Of a stretch of DNA of 64,000 nt, positions 20,371-29,126 are shown piece after piece. Origin of the DNA: Rhodobacteraceae bacterium CCMM004 (lineage in GTDB: Bacteria; Pseudomonadota; Alphaproteobacteria; Rhodobacterales; Rhodobacteraceae); the NCBI GenBank assembly GCA_004005435.1, contig RZWH01000003.1, positions 62,001-126,000 of the forward strand, written 5' to 3'. The notes beneath the pieces were generated by a model. The model was not told the origin of the DNA and did no database searches. It was given only the letters and a program-made list of their open reading frames with translations. How positions within the stretch are numbered: the stretch's first letter is position 1; each line of letters begins with the position of its first letter. The position numbers and the translations under genes were made by a program.

Positions 20371-22034
20371 GCAGCGAGCGACTGATCTATCTCCCCCTCG
20401 GCGGCGCGGGCGAGATCGGCATGAACTGCTACGTCTACGGCTACGGCGCACCGAACGCCGAGCGTCTGATCGTGGTGGACCTGGGCGTCACCTTTCCGGA
20501 CATGGACACGACGCCGGGAGTGGACCTGATCTTTGCCGACATCTCGTGGCTGGAGGCGCGGCGGGATCGGATCGAAGCGATCTTCATCACCCACGCCCAC
20601 GAAGACCACGTCGGCGCCATCGGGCATCTGTGGGGACGCCTGCGCGCCCCGGTCCATGCCCGCGCCTTCACCGCCCACCACGCCCGCCGCAAGATGGAGG
20701 AGCAGGGCCAGGACCCCGCCAAGGTCGAAACCGCCAGTGCCTGGCCCGAGACGGTGCAGGCCGGACCCTTCACCGTCGGCTTTCTGCCGGTGTCGCACTC
20801 GATCCCCGAATCCTCGGCGCTGGTTATCGACACGCCCGCGGGCCGGGTCATCCACACCGGCGATTTCAAGATCGACATGGCGCCGGGGGTGGGCGAGCCG
20901 TTCGACCGCGACCTCTGGGCCAGTGTCGCGCAGTCGGGGGTTAAGGCCCTGGTCTGCGACTCGACGAACGTGTTCTCGCCCCACGAGGGGCGGTCCGAAT
21001 CCACGCTGGGCCCCGAGATCACGCGCTTCGTGGCAGAGCAGACCGGCATGGTCGTCGCCACCACCTTCGCCTCCAACGTCGCGCGGGTGAAAACCCTGGC
21101 CGAGGCGGGGCAGGCGGCCGGCCGGTCGGTGTGCCTCCTCGGCCGGGCCATGCGGCGGATGATCGAGGCCAGTGTCGAAACCGGCGTCCTGTCGGACTTT
21201 CCCAGCACGGTCACACCGGAAGAGGCCCGCGACATCCCACGCGAGAGCCTCATGCTCCTCGTCACGGGCAGCCAGGGCGAGCGGCGGGCGGCGTCGGCGC
21301 AACTGGCCCGCGGCAAGTATCTGGGTCTCAGCATGGACGAGGGCGACACGTTCCTGTTCTCGTCCAAGACCATCCCCGGCAACGAACGGGGCGTGATCGC
21401 GATCATGAACCAGTTCTCGGAACAGGGCGTCGACGTGCAGGACGACGACGACGGTCGCTATCACGTGTCCGGGCACGCGAACCGCCCCGACCTGGAAGCG
21501 ATGCACCAGTTGGTCAAGCCGCAGATCGTCGTGCCCATGCACGGCGAACACCGGCACCTGCGCGAGCATGTGAAGCTGGCCGAGAGCCTCGGCCGCACCG
21601 GCGTCCTGGCACCGAACGGCACCTGCGTCGCGCTGGGCGGCAACGCGCCCGAGGTGGTCGAGTTCGTCGAGACGGGCCGCACCTATCTGGATGGCCGTGT
21701 GCAGATCGGCGCGCTTGACGGCGTGGTGCGCGATCGCATCCGCATGGCGCTCAACGGTCATGCGATGGTGACGCTGGTGATGGACGAGGACGACTCACCG
21801 CTGGGCGACCCCTGGGTCGACCTCAAGGGGCTGCCCGAACGCACCGCCGACGGCGCTGCGCTGAGTGAGGTGCTGGAGGCCGATCTGGCGCAACTGCTGG
21901 CCCGGGCGGGCGACAAGACCCTGACCGACGACGACAAGCTGGACGAGGCGTTGCGCCGCCGCACGCGCCAAGTCTGCGACACCGAGATCGGGCGCAAGCC
22001 CGAGGTGACGGTGGTGGTCAGCCGACTTAGCTGA
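20367..22034 (+). CDS. rnj: Ribonuclease J
   Basis: RNase with 5'-3' exo- and endonuclease activity for rRNA maturation and mRNA decay. 555 residues: metallo-beta-lactamase fold with the zinc motif THAHEDHVG (H76, H78, D80, H81), the second motif HTGDFK, a beta-CASP insertion (TTFASNVARV, GRAMRRM, TGSQGE), the motif PMHGEHRHLREH, and a C-terminal domain. Present in alphaproteobacteria but absent from enterobacteria. Confidence 0.96.
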   Translation: MSSERLIYLPLGGAGEIGMNCYVYGYGAPNAERLIVVDLGVTFPDMDTTPGVDLIFADISWLEARRDRIEAIFITHAHEDHVGAIGHLWGRLRAPVHARAFTAHHARRKMEEQGQDPAKVETASAWPETVQAGPFTVGFLPVSHSIPESSALVIDTPAGRVIHTGDFKIDMAPGVGEPFDRDLWASVAQSGVKALVCDSTNVFSPHEGRSESTLGPEITRFVAEQTGMVVATTFASNVARVKTLAEAGQAAGRSVCLLGRAMRRMIEASVETGVLSDFPSTVTPEEARDIPRESLMLLVTGSQGERRAASAQLARGKYLGLSMDEGDTFLFSSKTIPGNERGVIAIMNQFSEQGVDVQDDDDGRYHVSGHANRPDLEAMHQLVKPQIVVPMHGEHRHLREHVKLAESLGRTGVLAPNGTCVALGGNAPEVVEFVETGRTYLDGRVQIGALDGVVRDRIRMALNGHAMVTLVMDEDDSPLGDPWVDLKGLPERTADGAALSEVLEADLAQLLARAGDKTLTDDDKLDEALRRRTRQVCDTEIGRKPEVTVVVSRLS

Positions 22035-22101
22035 GCCGCGCCGCGTCCGTGCCGGCGGCCCGCCGCACCCGCGCCCGGTTTCGGGCGTAGGCGGGCGGGC
22101 G

Positions 22102-23619
22102 ATGAGTGGATCGCGGAGCACGCAGTCGGGCCTCTGGGCGGCCCTGGCCTTCGCCGTCGCGGCGGGGGGCGCGGCGGCGCCCATCGCCCTGCATCCGCTG
22201 TTGCCGCTGGTGGATCTGCCCAACCACATCGCCCGCCTGCACATCGCCGGGACGGGCGGCGCGGGGCCCCTGGCCGACTACTATACCTACCGCCTCGCGC
22301 CCAAGCCAAATGCGGCGGCCGACCTGCTGTGGGCGTTGACGGGCCGCTGGGGCGATCCCGTGCACTTCGTCCGGGCCACGCTTGTCGCCTATGCCGTGGC
22401 GCTGGTCGGCGGCACCATGGTCCTGGCGCGGGTGGCCTGGGGGCGGTGGAGCCCTTGGCCCGCCGCCAGCGCCCTCGTCGTCTACAGCGGCGCGTTTTTC
22501 TGGGGCTTCCACAACTTCGTCCTGTCGGTCCCTGGGGCGGTGCTGGGCCTCGCCCTATGGCTGGCCACCGAGCGCTGGCGCACGCGCTGGCGCGTGGCGC
22601 TGTTCGTGCCGGTGGCGCTGGCGCTCTACGGCATGCACTTCTTCGGCTTCGCCGCCCTGGCCATCGGGGCGTTCGGACGCGAGGTGCAGCGGTTGGCGGG
22701 CGGCGAGACGGGGTGGCGGCAGACAGCGTCCCTGGCCCTGCCTTTCCTTGGGCCAACGGTGTGGACGGCGGTTCAGAGCCTCGATGGACCGCCATCGTCG
22801 GCGGGGGCGCAGTCGCTCTTCGGCGGCTGGAGCGAACGGCTTGAGGTATTGCGCGCGCCAGTCCTGTCGGCTCCGGCCGAGGCGGTTCCGGCGATTTCCT
22901 CAGCGGGGGACGCGGCGCTCGCCCTGTTCGCGGGCGCTCTGCTCCTGGCCGTCCGGCGCCGAGGGCTGCGGCTGACCTTTGCGCCCGCGCTCAAGGGGCC
23001 GGTGATCGCGCTGGCGGTGGTCGCGCTCGCCATGCCGTTCTGGCTGAACGGCGTGGCGATGACGCATCTCCGTTTGCCCGCCGTGCTGGCCGCCGTGCTC
23101 TTCGCGGCGACGGAATGGCGGGGTCTCACCCGGGGCCACGCGGCGCTGCTGGCCGCGGCGGTGGCGGGGGTGCTGACGGCCCGCGCAGTGTCGCTCGACC
23201 GTTATGCGTCCGCCTACGACGCCGACCTCGCAGACCTGACCGCGGTGCTGGCGGAGTTGCCGGAGGGCGCGCGCCTCCTGCCGCTGCGCGCGCCGGGGCA
23301 GGAGCCCGACAGGCGGCTCTGGCATGTGGCGGCAGTGGCGGTGTGGCAGCGTCAGGCTTTCGTGCCGACGCTGTTCCAGGGGGTCGACGCGCTGGACGTC
23401 CGCACCCGATGGGAGGATCGGGCAGACCCCGCAACCTATCCCACAGAGATCGACGACGCGCTGAATCCGGGGGCGATTTCCCGTGTGTTCATAAGGAATT
23501 GGCCAGCGAAGTTCACCCACGTTCTCACCCTCGACCGGGGGGCCGAGGGGATCGAGGCGGGACCGGTCCGACTTCTCTCCGGTGCGGGCCGGTTCACGCT
23601 CTACGCCGTGGTGCGCTAA
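22102..23619 (+). CDS. Polytopic membrane protein of unknown function
   Basis: 505 residues with about ten hydrophobic segments spread through the first 380, then a soluble C-terminal part of about 120 residues. The first loop after helix 1 contains LVDLPNHIARLHI, and YYTYRLAPKPNAAADL follows; this arrangement is reminiscent of GT-C type membrane glycosyltransferases, but no diagnostic DxD-like motif stands out, so I leave it unassigned. ATG 22102 follows GC-rich sequence with only GGGCGGGCG as a possible ribosome binding site. The stop codon shares bases with the stop of the convergent helicase gene (CTAA at 23616-23619). Confidence 0.8.
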   Translation: MSGSRSTQSGLWAALAFAVAAGGAAAPIALHPLLPLVDLPNHIARLHIAGTGGAGPLADYYTYRLAPKPNAAADLLWALTGRWGDPVHFVRATLVAYAVALVGGTMVLARVAWGRWSPWPAASALVVYSGAFFWGFHNFVLSVPGAVLGLALWLATERWRTRWRVALFVPVALALYGMHFFGFAALAIGAFGREVQRLAGGETGWRQTASLALPFLGPTVWTAVQSLDGPPSSAGAQSLFGGWSERLEVLRAPVLSAPAEAVPAISSAGDAALALFAGALLLAVRRRGLRLTFAPALKGPVIALAVVALAMPFWLNGVAMTHLRLPAVLAAVLFAATEWRGLTRGHAALLAAAVAGVLTARAVSLDRYASAYDADLADLTAVLAELPEGARLLPLRAPGQEPDRRLWHVAAVAVWQRQAFVPTLFQGVDALDVRTRWEDRADPATYPTEIDDALNPGAISRVFIRNWPAKFTHVLTLDRGAEGIEAGPVRLLSGAGRFTLYAVVR

Positions 23620-25028
23620 CTCGCCAGGCGCTCTTCAAAGCTCTTTTCGATAAAGGTGGGCATGTGGTCGCCCATGCCGACGACGCTTTCGTCACGGCCG
23701 CCACGGCCGCCACGGCGGCGCGACCGATCGCGCGGCGGCGCGTCCTCTTGCGGCGGCTCGGGCGCAGGGCGCGCCGCCTCCACCGGAGCCTCGGCCGGGA
23801 CGTCCGACTTGCGGCGGCGCGAGCGGGTGCGCTTGGGCTTGTCCGCGGCGACCTCTTCCTCGTCCGGGGCGGGGGCGCTCGGCACCGGCGGATCGAGCCG
23901 CGGGATCGGCTTGGCCACCAGGCGCTCGATGTCCTCGAGATTGCGCTCGTCCGACGGCACGCAGATCATCATCGCCTTGCCCGCCCGTCCGGCCCGGCCC
24001 GTTCGGCCGATGCGGTGGACATAGTCCTCGGCGTGGCTGGGCACGTCGAAGTTAAACACGTGGCTCACGGCAGGGATGTCGAGCCCACGCGCCGCCACGT
24101 CCGACGCCACCAGGAACCGCAGCGCACCGGATCGGAAACCGTCCAGCGTCCGCGTCCGCTGCGACTGCTCCAGATCGCCGTGGATCGGGGCGGCGTCGTA
24201 GCCGTATTTCGCCAGGCTCTTGGCCAGGATGTCCACGTCCACCTTGCGGTTGCAGAAGATGATCGCGTTGGTGCAGGCGTCGCCCTCGCCGTCGATCATC
24301 GCCCTGAGAACCTTGCGCTTTTCGCTCGCCTGACGATCCTTGCGGCTGGCGCGGAACATCACGACGCCCTGCTCGATGGTCTCGGACGCCGTCGCCTGGC
24401 GCGCGACTTCGATCTTTTCGGGGTTCGATAGGAACGTGTTGGTGATCCGCTCGATCTCGGGCGCCATGGTCGCGGAAAAGAACAGTGTCTGCCGGGTGAA
24501 CGGGACCAGGCCGAAGATGCGTTCGATGTCGGGGATGAACCCCATGTCGAGCATCCGGTCCGCCTCGTCCACCACCATCACCTTTACGTCCGACAAGAGG
24601 AGCTTGCCGCGTTCGAAGTGATCGAGGAGCCGGCCCGGGGTGGCGATCAGGACGTCCACGCCCTTGTCGATCAACTGGTCCTGCTCCTTGAAGCTGACGC
24701 CGCCGATCAACAGCGCCTTGGTCAGCTTCACGTGCTTGGCGTAGGTGTCGAAGTTCTCGGCCACCTGCGCGGCCAACTCGCGGGTCGGGGCCAGGACCAG
24801 ACTGCGCGGCATCCGCGCCTTGGCCCGTCCGCGCGCCAATTGGGTGATCATCGGCAACGTGAAGGACGCGGTCTTGCCCGTGCCCGTCTGAGCGATACCC
24901 AGTACGTCCCGCCCCTCCAACGCCGCAGGAATGGCGCCCGCCTGGATCGGCGTCGGCGTTTCATAGCCGGTGTCTTCGATGGCCTTGAGCACCTTGGGGT
25001 GCAATTTCAAATCGCTAAACTTGATCAT
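23616..25028 (-). CDS. DEAD-box RNA helicase
   Basis: ATP-dependent RNA helicase, RhlE/CsdA-like, acting on structured RNA in ribosome assembly or decay. 470 residues from ATG at 25028 (MIKFSDLKLHPKVLKAI). Motifs: Q motif TPTPIQAG, Walker A AQTGTGKT (residues 46-53), PTRELAAQ, VVDEADRMLDMG, FFSAT, and HRIGRTGRAGRAG. The C-terminal 110 residues are a disordered tail with basic SRRRKS and RGG-like stretches (RSRRRGGRGGRD), typical for RNA binding, ending in a short amphipathic segment (MPTFIEKSFEERLAS). Separated by 235 bases from the upstream prfC on the same strand, so it probably has its own promoter. Confidence 0.94.
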   Translation of the reverse strand: MIKFSDLKLHPKVLKAIEDTGYETPTPIQAGAIPAALEGRDVLGIAQTGTGKTASFTLPMITQLARGRAKARMPRSLVLAPTRELAAQVAENFDTYAKHVKLTKALLIGGVSFKEQDQLIDKGVDVLIATPGRLLDHFERGKLLLSDVKVMVVDEADRMLDMGFIPDIERIFGLVPFTRQTLFFSATMAPEIERITNTFLSNPEKIEVARQATASETIEQGVVMFRASRKDRQASEKRKVLRAMIDGEGDACTNAIIFCNRKVDVDILAKSLAKYGYDAAPIHGDLEQSQRTRTLDGFRSGALRFLVASDVAARGLDIPAVSHVFNFDVPSHAEDYVHRIGRTGRAGRAGKAMMICVPSDERNLEDIERLVAKPIPRLDPPVPSAPAPDEEEVAADKPKRTRSRRRKSDVPAEAPVEAARPAPEPPQEDAPPRDRSRRRGGRGGRDESVVGMGDHMPTFIEKSFEERLAS

Positions 25029-25263
25029 GTAAGTCCGTTCGTTCACGGACCTGTCCGCGGCCCGCACGTCGTTGATGGGATGGCCCGGATGGCCGGCCGC
25101 GTTGTCCACAGCCCTTCCACGGCGCCGTCGCTACTGGATAACCCCTGCCGGGTCAACGCAAACGACCGCCGTTTCCTAAAGGTGTGACATGGGGCGCGGG
25201 AGGTGCCGCGTCAACCGGCGGATTTCGGCCGCCCTGCGACGAAACGCAGCGGGCTATGGCCCG

Positions 25264-26871
25264 TCACACCATCATCTCCTTGGTCGCCGACAGGGTCAGC
25301 TCGGGGTAGTCGCGGTCGATGCGGTCGATATCCCATTGCAGGCGCGTCAAATACACGGTGTCGCCGTCGTTGTCCTGGGCGATATGTCCCTTGTTTGCAT
25401 TCACAAACTTATCCACAACTTCGGCCGGACCGGTGACCCAGCGCGCCGACGTGAACTGTGACTCCTCGAAGCGGACGGGAAGGCCGTATTCCAGCTCGAT
25501 CCGGCTGGCCAGGACCTCGAACTGGAGCGCGCCGACGACGCCGACGATGTGGCCCGAGCCCAGCATCGGTTTGAACACTTTTGCCGCGCCTTCCTCGGCG
25601 AACTGCATCAGTGCCTTGTCCAGGTGCTTGGCCTTCATCGGGTCGCCCGCGCGACACTGCTGGAGGAGTTCGGGGGCGAAGGAGGGGATGCCGCTGACCC
25701 GCAGCGCCTCGCCCTCGGTCAACGTGTCGCCGATGCGCAGCTGCCCGTGGTTCGGGATGCCCATGATGTCACCCGCCCAGGCCTCCTCCGCCAGCTCCCG
25801 GTCGGCGGCGAGGAACAGGACCGGGTTCGACACCGCCATCGGCTTTTTCGTCCGCACGTGGGTGAGCTTCATCCCGCGCTTGAAATGGCCGGAGGCCAGA
25901 CGGAGAAACGCAACGCGATCACGGTGTTTTGGGTCCATATTCGCTTGAACTTTGAAGACGAACCCGGAAACCTTTTCCTCATCTGGCGAAATCTGCCTCG
26001 GAGTAGCGGATTGCGGCTGTGGCGGCGGGCCGTATGTCGCAATTCCATCCATCAACTCTTTGACACCGAAGGAGTTGATAGCGCTGCCGAACCAGATGGG
26101 CGTCAATGTGCCGTCGAGGAAGGCCTGACGGTCAAAGCTGGGCAAAAGTTCGCGCGCCATCTCAACTTCTTCTCGCAACTGGCTGAGAAGATGGGAGGGA
26201 ACGTGATTCTCCAACTTCGGATCGTCGAAACCGTCCAGACGGATGGACTCGGCCACCCGGTTGCGGTCGGCCCGATCCATGAGTTCAAGACGGTCGTTCA
26301 ACATGTCGTAACAGCCGAGAAAATCGCGCCCCATCCCTATAGGCCAGGAGGCGGGGCAGACGTCGATGGCCAGGTTCTCTTGGATCTCGTCCACGATCTC
26401 GAACGTGTCGCGGGCCTCGCGATCCATCTTGTTGCAGAAGGTCAGGATCGGCAGGTCGCGCAGCCGGCACACCTCGAACAGCTTTTGCGTCTGGCTCTCG
26501 ACCCCTTTGGCGCCGTCGATGACCATGATCGCCGCGTCGACCGCGGTGAGCGTGCGATAGGTGTCCTCGGAAAAATCGCTGTGCCCGGGCGTGTCCACCA
26601 GGTTGAACCGATGGCCGTCGAAGTCGAAGGACATGGCCGAGGCGCTGACCGAGATCCCGCGGTCCTTTTCCATCTGCATGAAGTCCGAGCGCGTGCGCCG
26701 CGCCTCGCCCTTGGCGCGCACCTGACCGGCCATCTGAATCGCGCCGCCGTAGAGCAGGAACTTCTCGGTCAGCGTCGTCTTGCCCGCATCGGGGTGCGAG
26801 ATGATGGCAAAGGTCCGGCGCCGCGCGATCTCGGGCGGCAGGTCGGGAGCGTTGGCGGAACGGTCGAGCAT
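25264..26871 (-). CDS. prfC: Peptide chain release factor 3
   Basis: GTPase that recycles RF1/RF2 from the ribosome after termination. 535 residues. G motifs: SHPDAGKTTLTEKF (G1), DTPGHSDFSEDTYR (G3), and FCNKMDRE (G4); the class II release-factor domains follow. I took ATG 26871 (MLDRSANAPDLPPEIARRRTFAI); ATG 26880, three codons earlier, is equally possible since neither has a strong ribosome binding site. The divergent SnoaL-like gene starts 85 bases away. The 235 bases downstream of its stop hold nothing recognisable except DnaA-box-like 9-mers. Confidence 0.96.
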   Translation of the reverse strand: MLDRSANAPDLPPEIARRRTFAIISHPDAGKTTLTEKFLLYGGAIQMAGQVRAKGEARRTRSDFMQMEKDRGISVSASAMSFDFDGHRFNLVDTPGHSDFSEDTYRTLTAVDAAIMVIDGAKGVESQTQKLFEVCRLRDLPILTFCNKMDREARDTFEIVDEIQENLAIDVCPASWPIGMGRDFLGCYDMLNDRLELMDRADRNRVAESIRLDGFDDPKLENHVPSHLLSQLREEVEMARELLPSFDRQAFLDGTLTPIWFGSAINSFGVKELMDGIATYGPPPQPQSATPRQISPDEEKVSGFVFKVQANMDPKHRDRVAFLRLASGHFKRGMKLTHVRTKKPMAVSNPVLFLAADRELAEEAWAGDIMGIPNHGQLRIGDTLTEGEALRVSGIPSFAPELLQQCRAGDPMKAKHLDKALMQFAEEGAAKVFKPMLGSGHIVGVVGALQFEVLASRIELEYGLPVRFEESQFTSARWVTGPAEVVDKFVNANKGHIAQDNDGDTVYLTRLQWDIDRIDRDYPELTLSATKEMMV

Positions 26872-26956
26872 GGCGGGCATATAACGACGCCAGCGGGGCA
26901 GGGCAATCTGGACACGCCCCCGCGGCCGCGCCACGGTGGCGCCGGGGAGGACCGAC

Positions 26957-27421
26957 ATGGACGATACGATCCGCGCGCTGTTGGACAAGGACGCGATCCG
27001 TGACCTGATCCACGCCTATTGCGACCACTTCGACAAGGCCGAAGCGGCCGAGGTCGCGGCGCTCTTCACCGAGGACGCGGTGGTGGATTATGGCCCCGAG
27101 GTGGCGCCGCTCCACGGCCGGACGGCGATCCTGGCGCAGATCGAGGGCGGTCTGGCCGAGTTTTTTGCCGCGAGCAGCCACCACGTCTCGAACGTCCGCA
27201 TCGCATTCGACGGGCCGGACCGCGCCTCCAGCGTCTGCTACCTCTACGCATGGCACATCTACCGTGAGAGCGGTGCCGAGGGCGAGCTATGGGGCCGATA
27301 TCACCACGATCTGGTGCGCACCGCCGACGGCTGGCGGTTCGCGCGGCTTGAGCTGCGGGGGGCCGGCACACGCAACTTTCACCGCGCGCGGATGCACCCG
27401 ATCGGCCGCCGCGGCGGCTGA
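26957..27421 (+). CDS. SnoaL-like (NTF2-fold) protein
   Basis: 154 residues with the NTF2-like cone fold signature: LLDKDAIRDLIHAYCDHFDK, AALFTEDAVVDYGPE, then HHVSNVRIAF and a WHIYRES strand, WGRYHHDLVRTADGWRFARLEL. Members act as small hydrolases, isomerases or hydratases, or just bind ligands; the substrate cannot be read from sequence. Asp and His residues lining the likely pocket (YCDHFD, SSHHVS) would fit a SnoaL-type ring-modifying or dehydratase enzyme. GGGGAGG at 26944-26950 sets ATG 26957. Divergent from prfC. Confidence 0.85.
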   Translation: MDDTIRALLDKDAIRDLIHAYCDHFDKAEAAEVAALFTEDAVVDYGPEVAPLHGRTAILAQIEGGLAEFFAASSHHVSNVRIAFDGPDRASSVCYLYAWHIYRESGAEGELWGRYHHDLVRTADGWRFARLELRGAGTRNFHRARMHPIGRRGG

Positions 27422-27490
27422 GCAGCGAATCGTTGCCAAGACGGACGGGGCGTGGCACGGTGAGAACGTAACGCGAACATGGAGGGCCCG

Positions 27491-27874
27491 ATGGCGCAGG
27501 ATCTCATGGCGGTTGCGAACGAGTTGGTGGCCGGTTGCCGCGAGGGACGCGAGATGCAGAACCTCGAAGCTCTCTATGCCGAGGATGCGGTGTCGGTGGA
27601 GGCGGCGGAGTTCTCCGAGGGCAGCCGCACCACCGAGGGGCGCGAAGCGATCAAAGGCAAGCACGCGTGGTGGAACGCCAATTTCGAGGTGCACGGGGCC
27701 AGCGTCGAAGGGCCGTTCCCCCACGGCGACGACCGCTTTGCCGTGATATTTGAAATGGATACCTCGAACCGGGAGACGGGCGAGCGCTCGGCGATGAAGG
27801 AGGTGGGCGTCTACCACGTCCAGGACGGGCGCATCACCCGCGAAGAGTTCTTCTACGGCGTGCCGGAGAGCTAA
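27491..27874 (+). CDS. SnoaL-like (NTF2-fold) protein
   Basis: 127 residues, a second NTF2-like protein 69 bases downstream of the first but only distantly similar: LEALYAEDAVSVEAAEF, GREAIKGKHAWWNANFEVHG, DRFAVIFEMD, VGVYHVQDGRITREEFFYG. Likely cytosolic, ligand or substrate unknown. GGAGGG at 27481-27486 supports ATG 27491; ATG 27479 overlaps that site. Its TAA stop shares bases with the TAG stop of the convergent Hint-domain gene (CTAA at 27871-27874). Confidence 0.85.
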   Translation: MAQDLMAVANELVAGCREGREMQNLEALYAEDAVSVEAAEFSEGSRTTEGREAIKGKHAWWNANFEVHGASVEGPFPHGDDRFAVIFEMDTSNRETGERSAMKEVGVYHVQDGRITREEFFYGVPES

Positions 27875-28854
27875 CCCAGGGAGGCGGCGCGCAGGGTCGC
27901 CAGCGCCCCGTCGGCGGGCAGGCCCGCGCGGCCGATCTCGATCGCCGGGCCAGGCACGTGGCGGGTGTCCGCCACGATATCGCGCGGCAGGGCAGGGCGC
28001 GTGCGCGTGTCCACCGTCAGGCTCTCGGCTGCGATCCCTTCGGCATAGATGATTTCGTGCCCGTCGAAGAGGAGGTGGAAGTAGTCGACGAAGCCGCCTT
28101 GGGTCACGGTGACGTCGTCGTCGTCGATGAGGTGCCGCGCCTTGACCAGGACCTCGGCCTGGCCCGCGCCCAGCGCATCGGTGCGCTGGTAGACGAAGAG
28201 GCGGTGGTTCGGCGCGACGACCAGGTCGCCGTCGTTCATCAGCGCGCCCGCGGCGATGCGGATGGGGGCAAAGGCGCCCTGGGCCCGCACCGTCCGCTGG
28301 CCGACCCAGCGCAGCGGCTGCACCCCGTTGTCGCGGGTCAGGACGCGGTCGCCGGGGCGCAGATCCTCCACCGGGATCTGGAGCCCCGTGGCCAGGGTGA
28401 TCCGGGTGCCGCGGGTGAAGGCGACGCAATCGGTCTCGGCCAGGCGCGCCGCGGCCACGTCGCGGTCGATGGCGATCAGCGCGTAGCCCCGCTTGGGCTG
28501 CAAGGGCGCAAGCGGCATGAGATGCAGCGCGGCGAGCGAGCTGCCGTCGTCGGCCAGTTCGGCCAGGAGCAGCATCTCGACCACCGCCCCGTCGGGGCAC
28601 ATGAAGGTGGCGCAGGCGTCGAGATAGAGGGGCGCACCGGGCCGCCCCGCCGCCGAGCGCGCCGCGACGGTCATCGGCGCCCCGGCCAGCGCCTCGATCC
28701 TGTTGGCGGCGGCGCCGGGCTGAAGCGCATAGACGTCGCCGGGGATCAGCGCATCGGCCACGTCCATGGGATCGCCCAGGTTGGCGCCGTCGACGCAGGC
28801 GAAAGCCGCGGCGGGATAGACGCGCAACATGCGCACGGGGAGGGCGATGGTCAC
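27871..28854 (-). CDS. Hint-domain protein
   Basis: 327 residues. The N-terminal 140 residues form a beta-rich domain of unknown role (MLRVYPAAAFACVDGANLGD, MPLAPLQPKRGYALIAIDRD). The C-terminal half is a Hint (hedgehog/intein) domain: FTRGTRITLATG, VEDLRPGDRVLTRDNGVQPLRWVG, LVVAPNHRLFVYQ, VKARHLIDDD, FDGHEIIYAEGIAAESL. In most Hint domains the first strand begins with a catalytic Cys (CFTPGT); here that position is Ala (VAFTRGT) and a Cys lies two residues earlier (DCVAF), so classical self-cleavage is doubtful. Such proteins are multi-copy in Rhodobacterales. No signal peptide. Confidence 0.9.
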   Translation of the reverse strand: MTIALPVRMLRVYPAAAFACVDGANLGDPMDVADALIPGDVYALQPGAAANRIEALAGAPMTVAARSAAGRPGAPLYLDACATFMCPDGAVVEMLLLAELADDGSSLAALHLMPLAPLQPKRGYALIAIDRDVAAARLAETDCVAFTRGTRITLATGLQIPVEDLRPGDRVLTRDNGVQPLRWVGQRTVRAQGAFAPIRIAAGALMNDGDLVVAPNHRLFVYQRTDALGAGQAEVLVKARHLIDDDDVTVTQGGFVDYFHLLFDGHEIIYAEGIAAESLTVDTRTRPALPRDIVADTRHVPGPAIEIGRAGLPADGALATLRAASLG

Positions 28855-29126
28855 GGTCGAGACTCCTCACGGTCTGCGGCAATACGGCACCGCCGGACGC
28901 GGCCCCATCGGCGCCGCAGGCGATCCCCACCGCCATCGTCGCGGCAGACCATAGCAGATCCCGCGAAAATCGCAACGAAACCGGACGGTTCGCCCCGCCG
29001 CGGGGCCGGATTGTCGCCCCGGGGTCGCAAATTGCCCAGGTGGCGCGGGATTGTCGCGCGCGGACCCTTGGACGCGGCCTGCGGGGGGTGCTAGGGCAGG
29101 GCGGAACATCCAAAGGGGAGGACGGC

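Noticed and set aside
25102-25417. DnaA-box-like 9-mers TTGTCCACA (25102), TTATCCACA (25409) and another at about 33484, suggesting a replication origin near prfC
   Set aside because: Perfect 9-mers at this number are near chance for 64 kb, they lie partly inside coding sequence, there is no AT-rich unwinding region, and no dnaA, hemE or parA neighbours are present.
27871-28854. Intein or self-splicing element
   Set aside because: The Hint domain is at the C-terminal part of a free-standing protein without flanking exteins, and the first catalytic Cys is missing.
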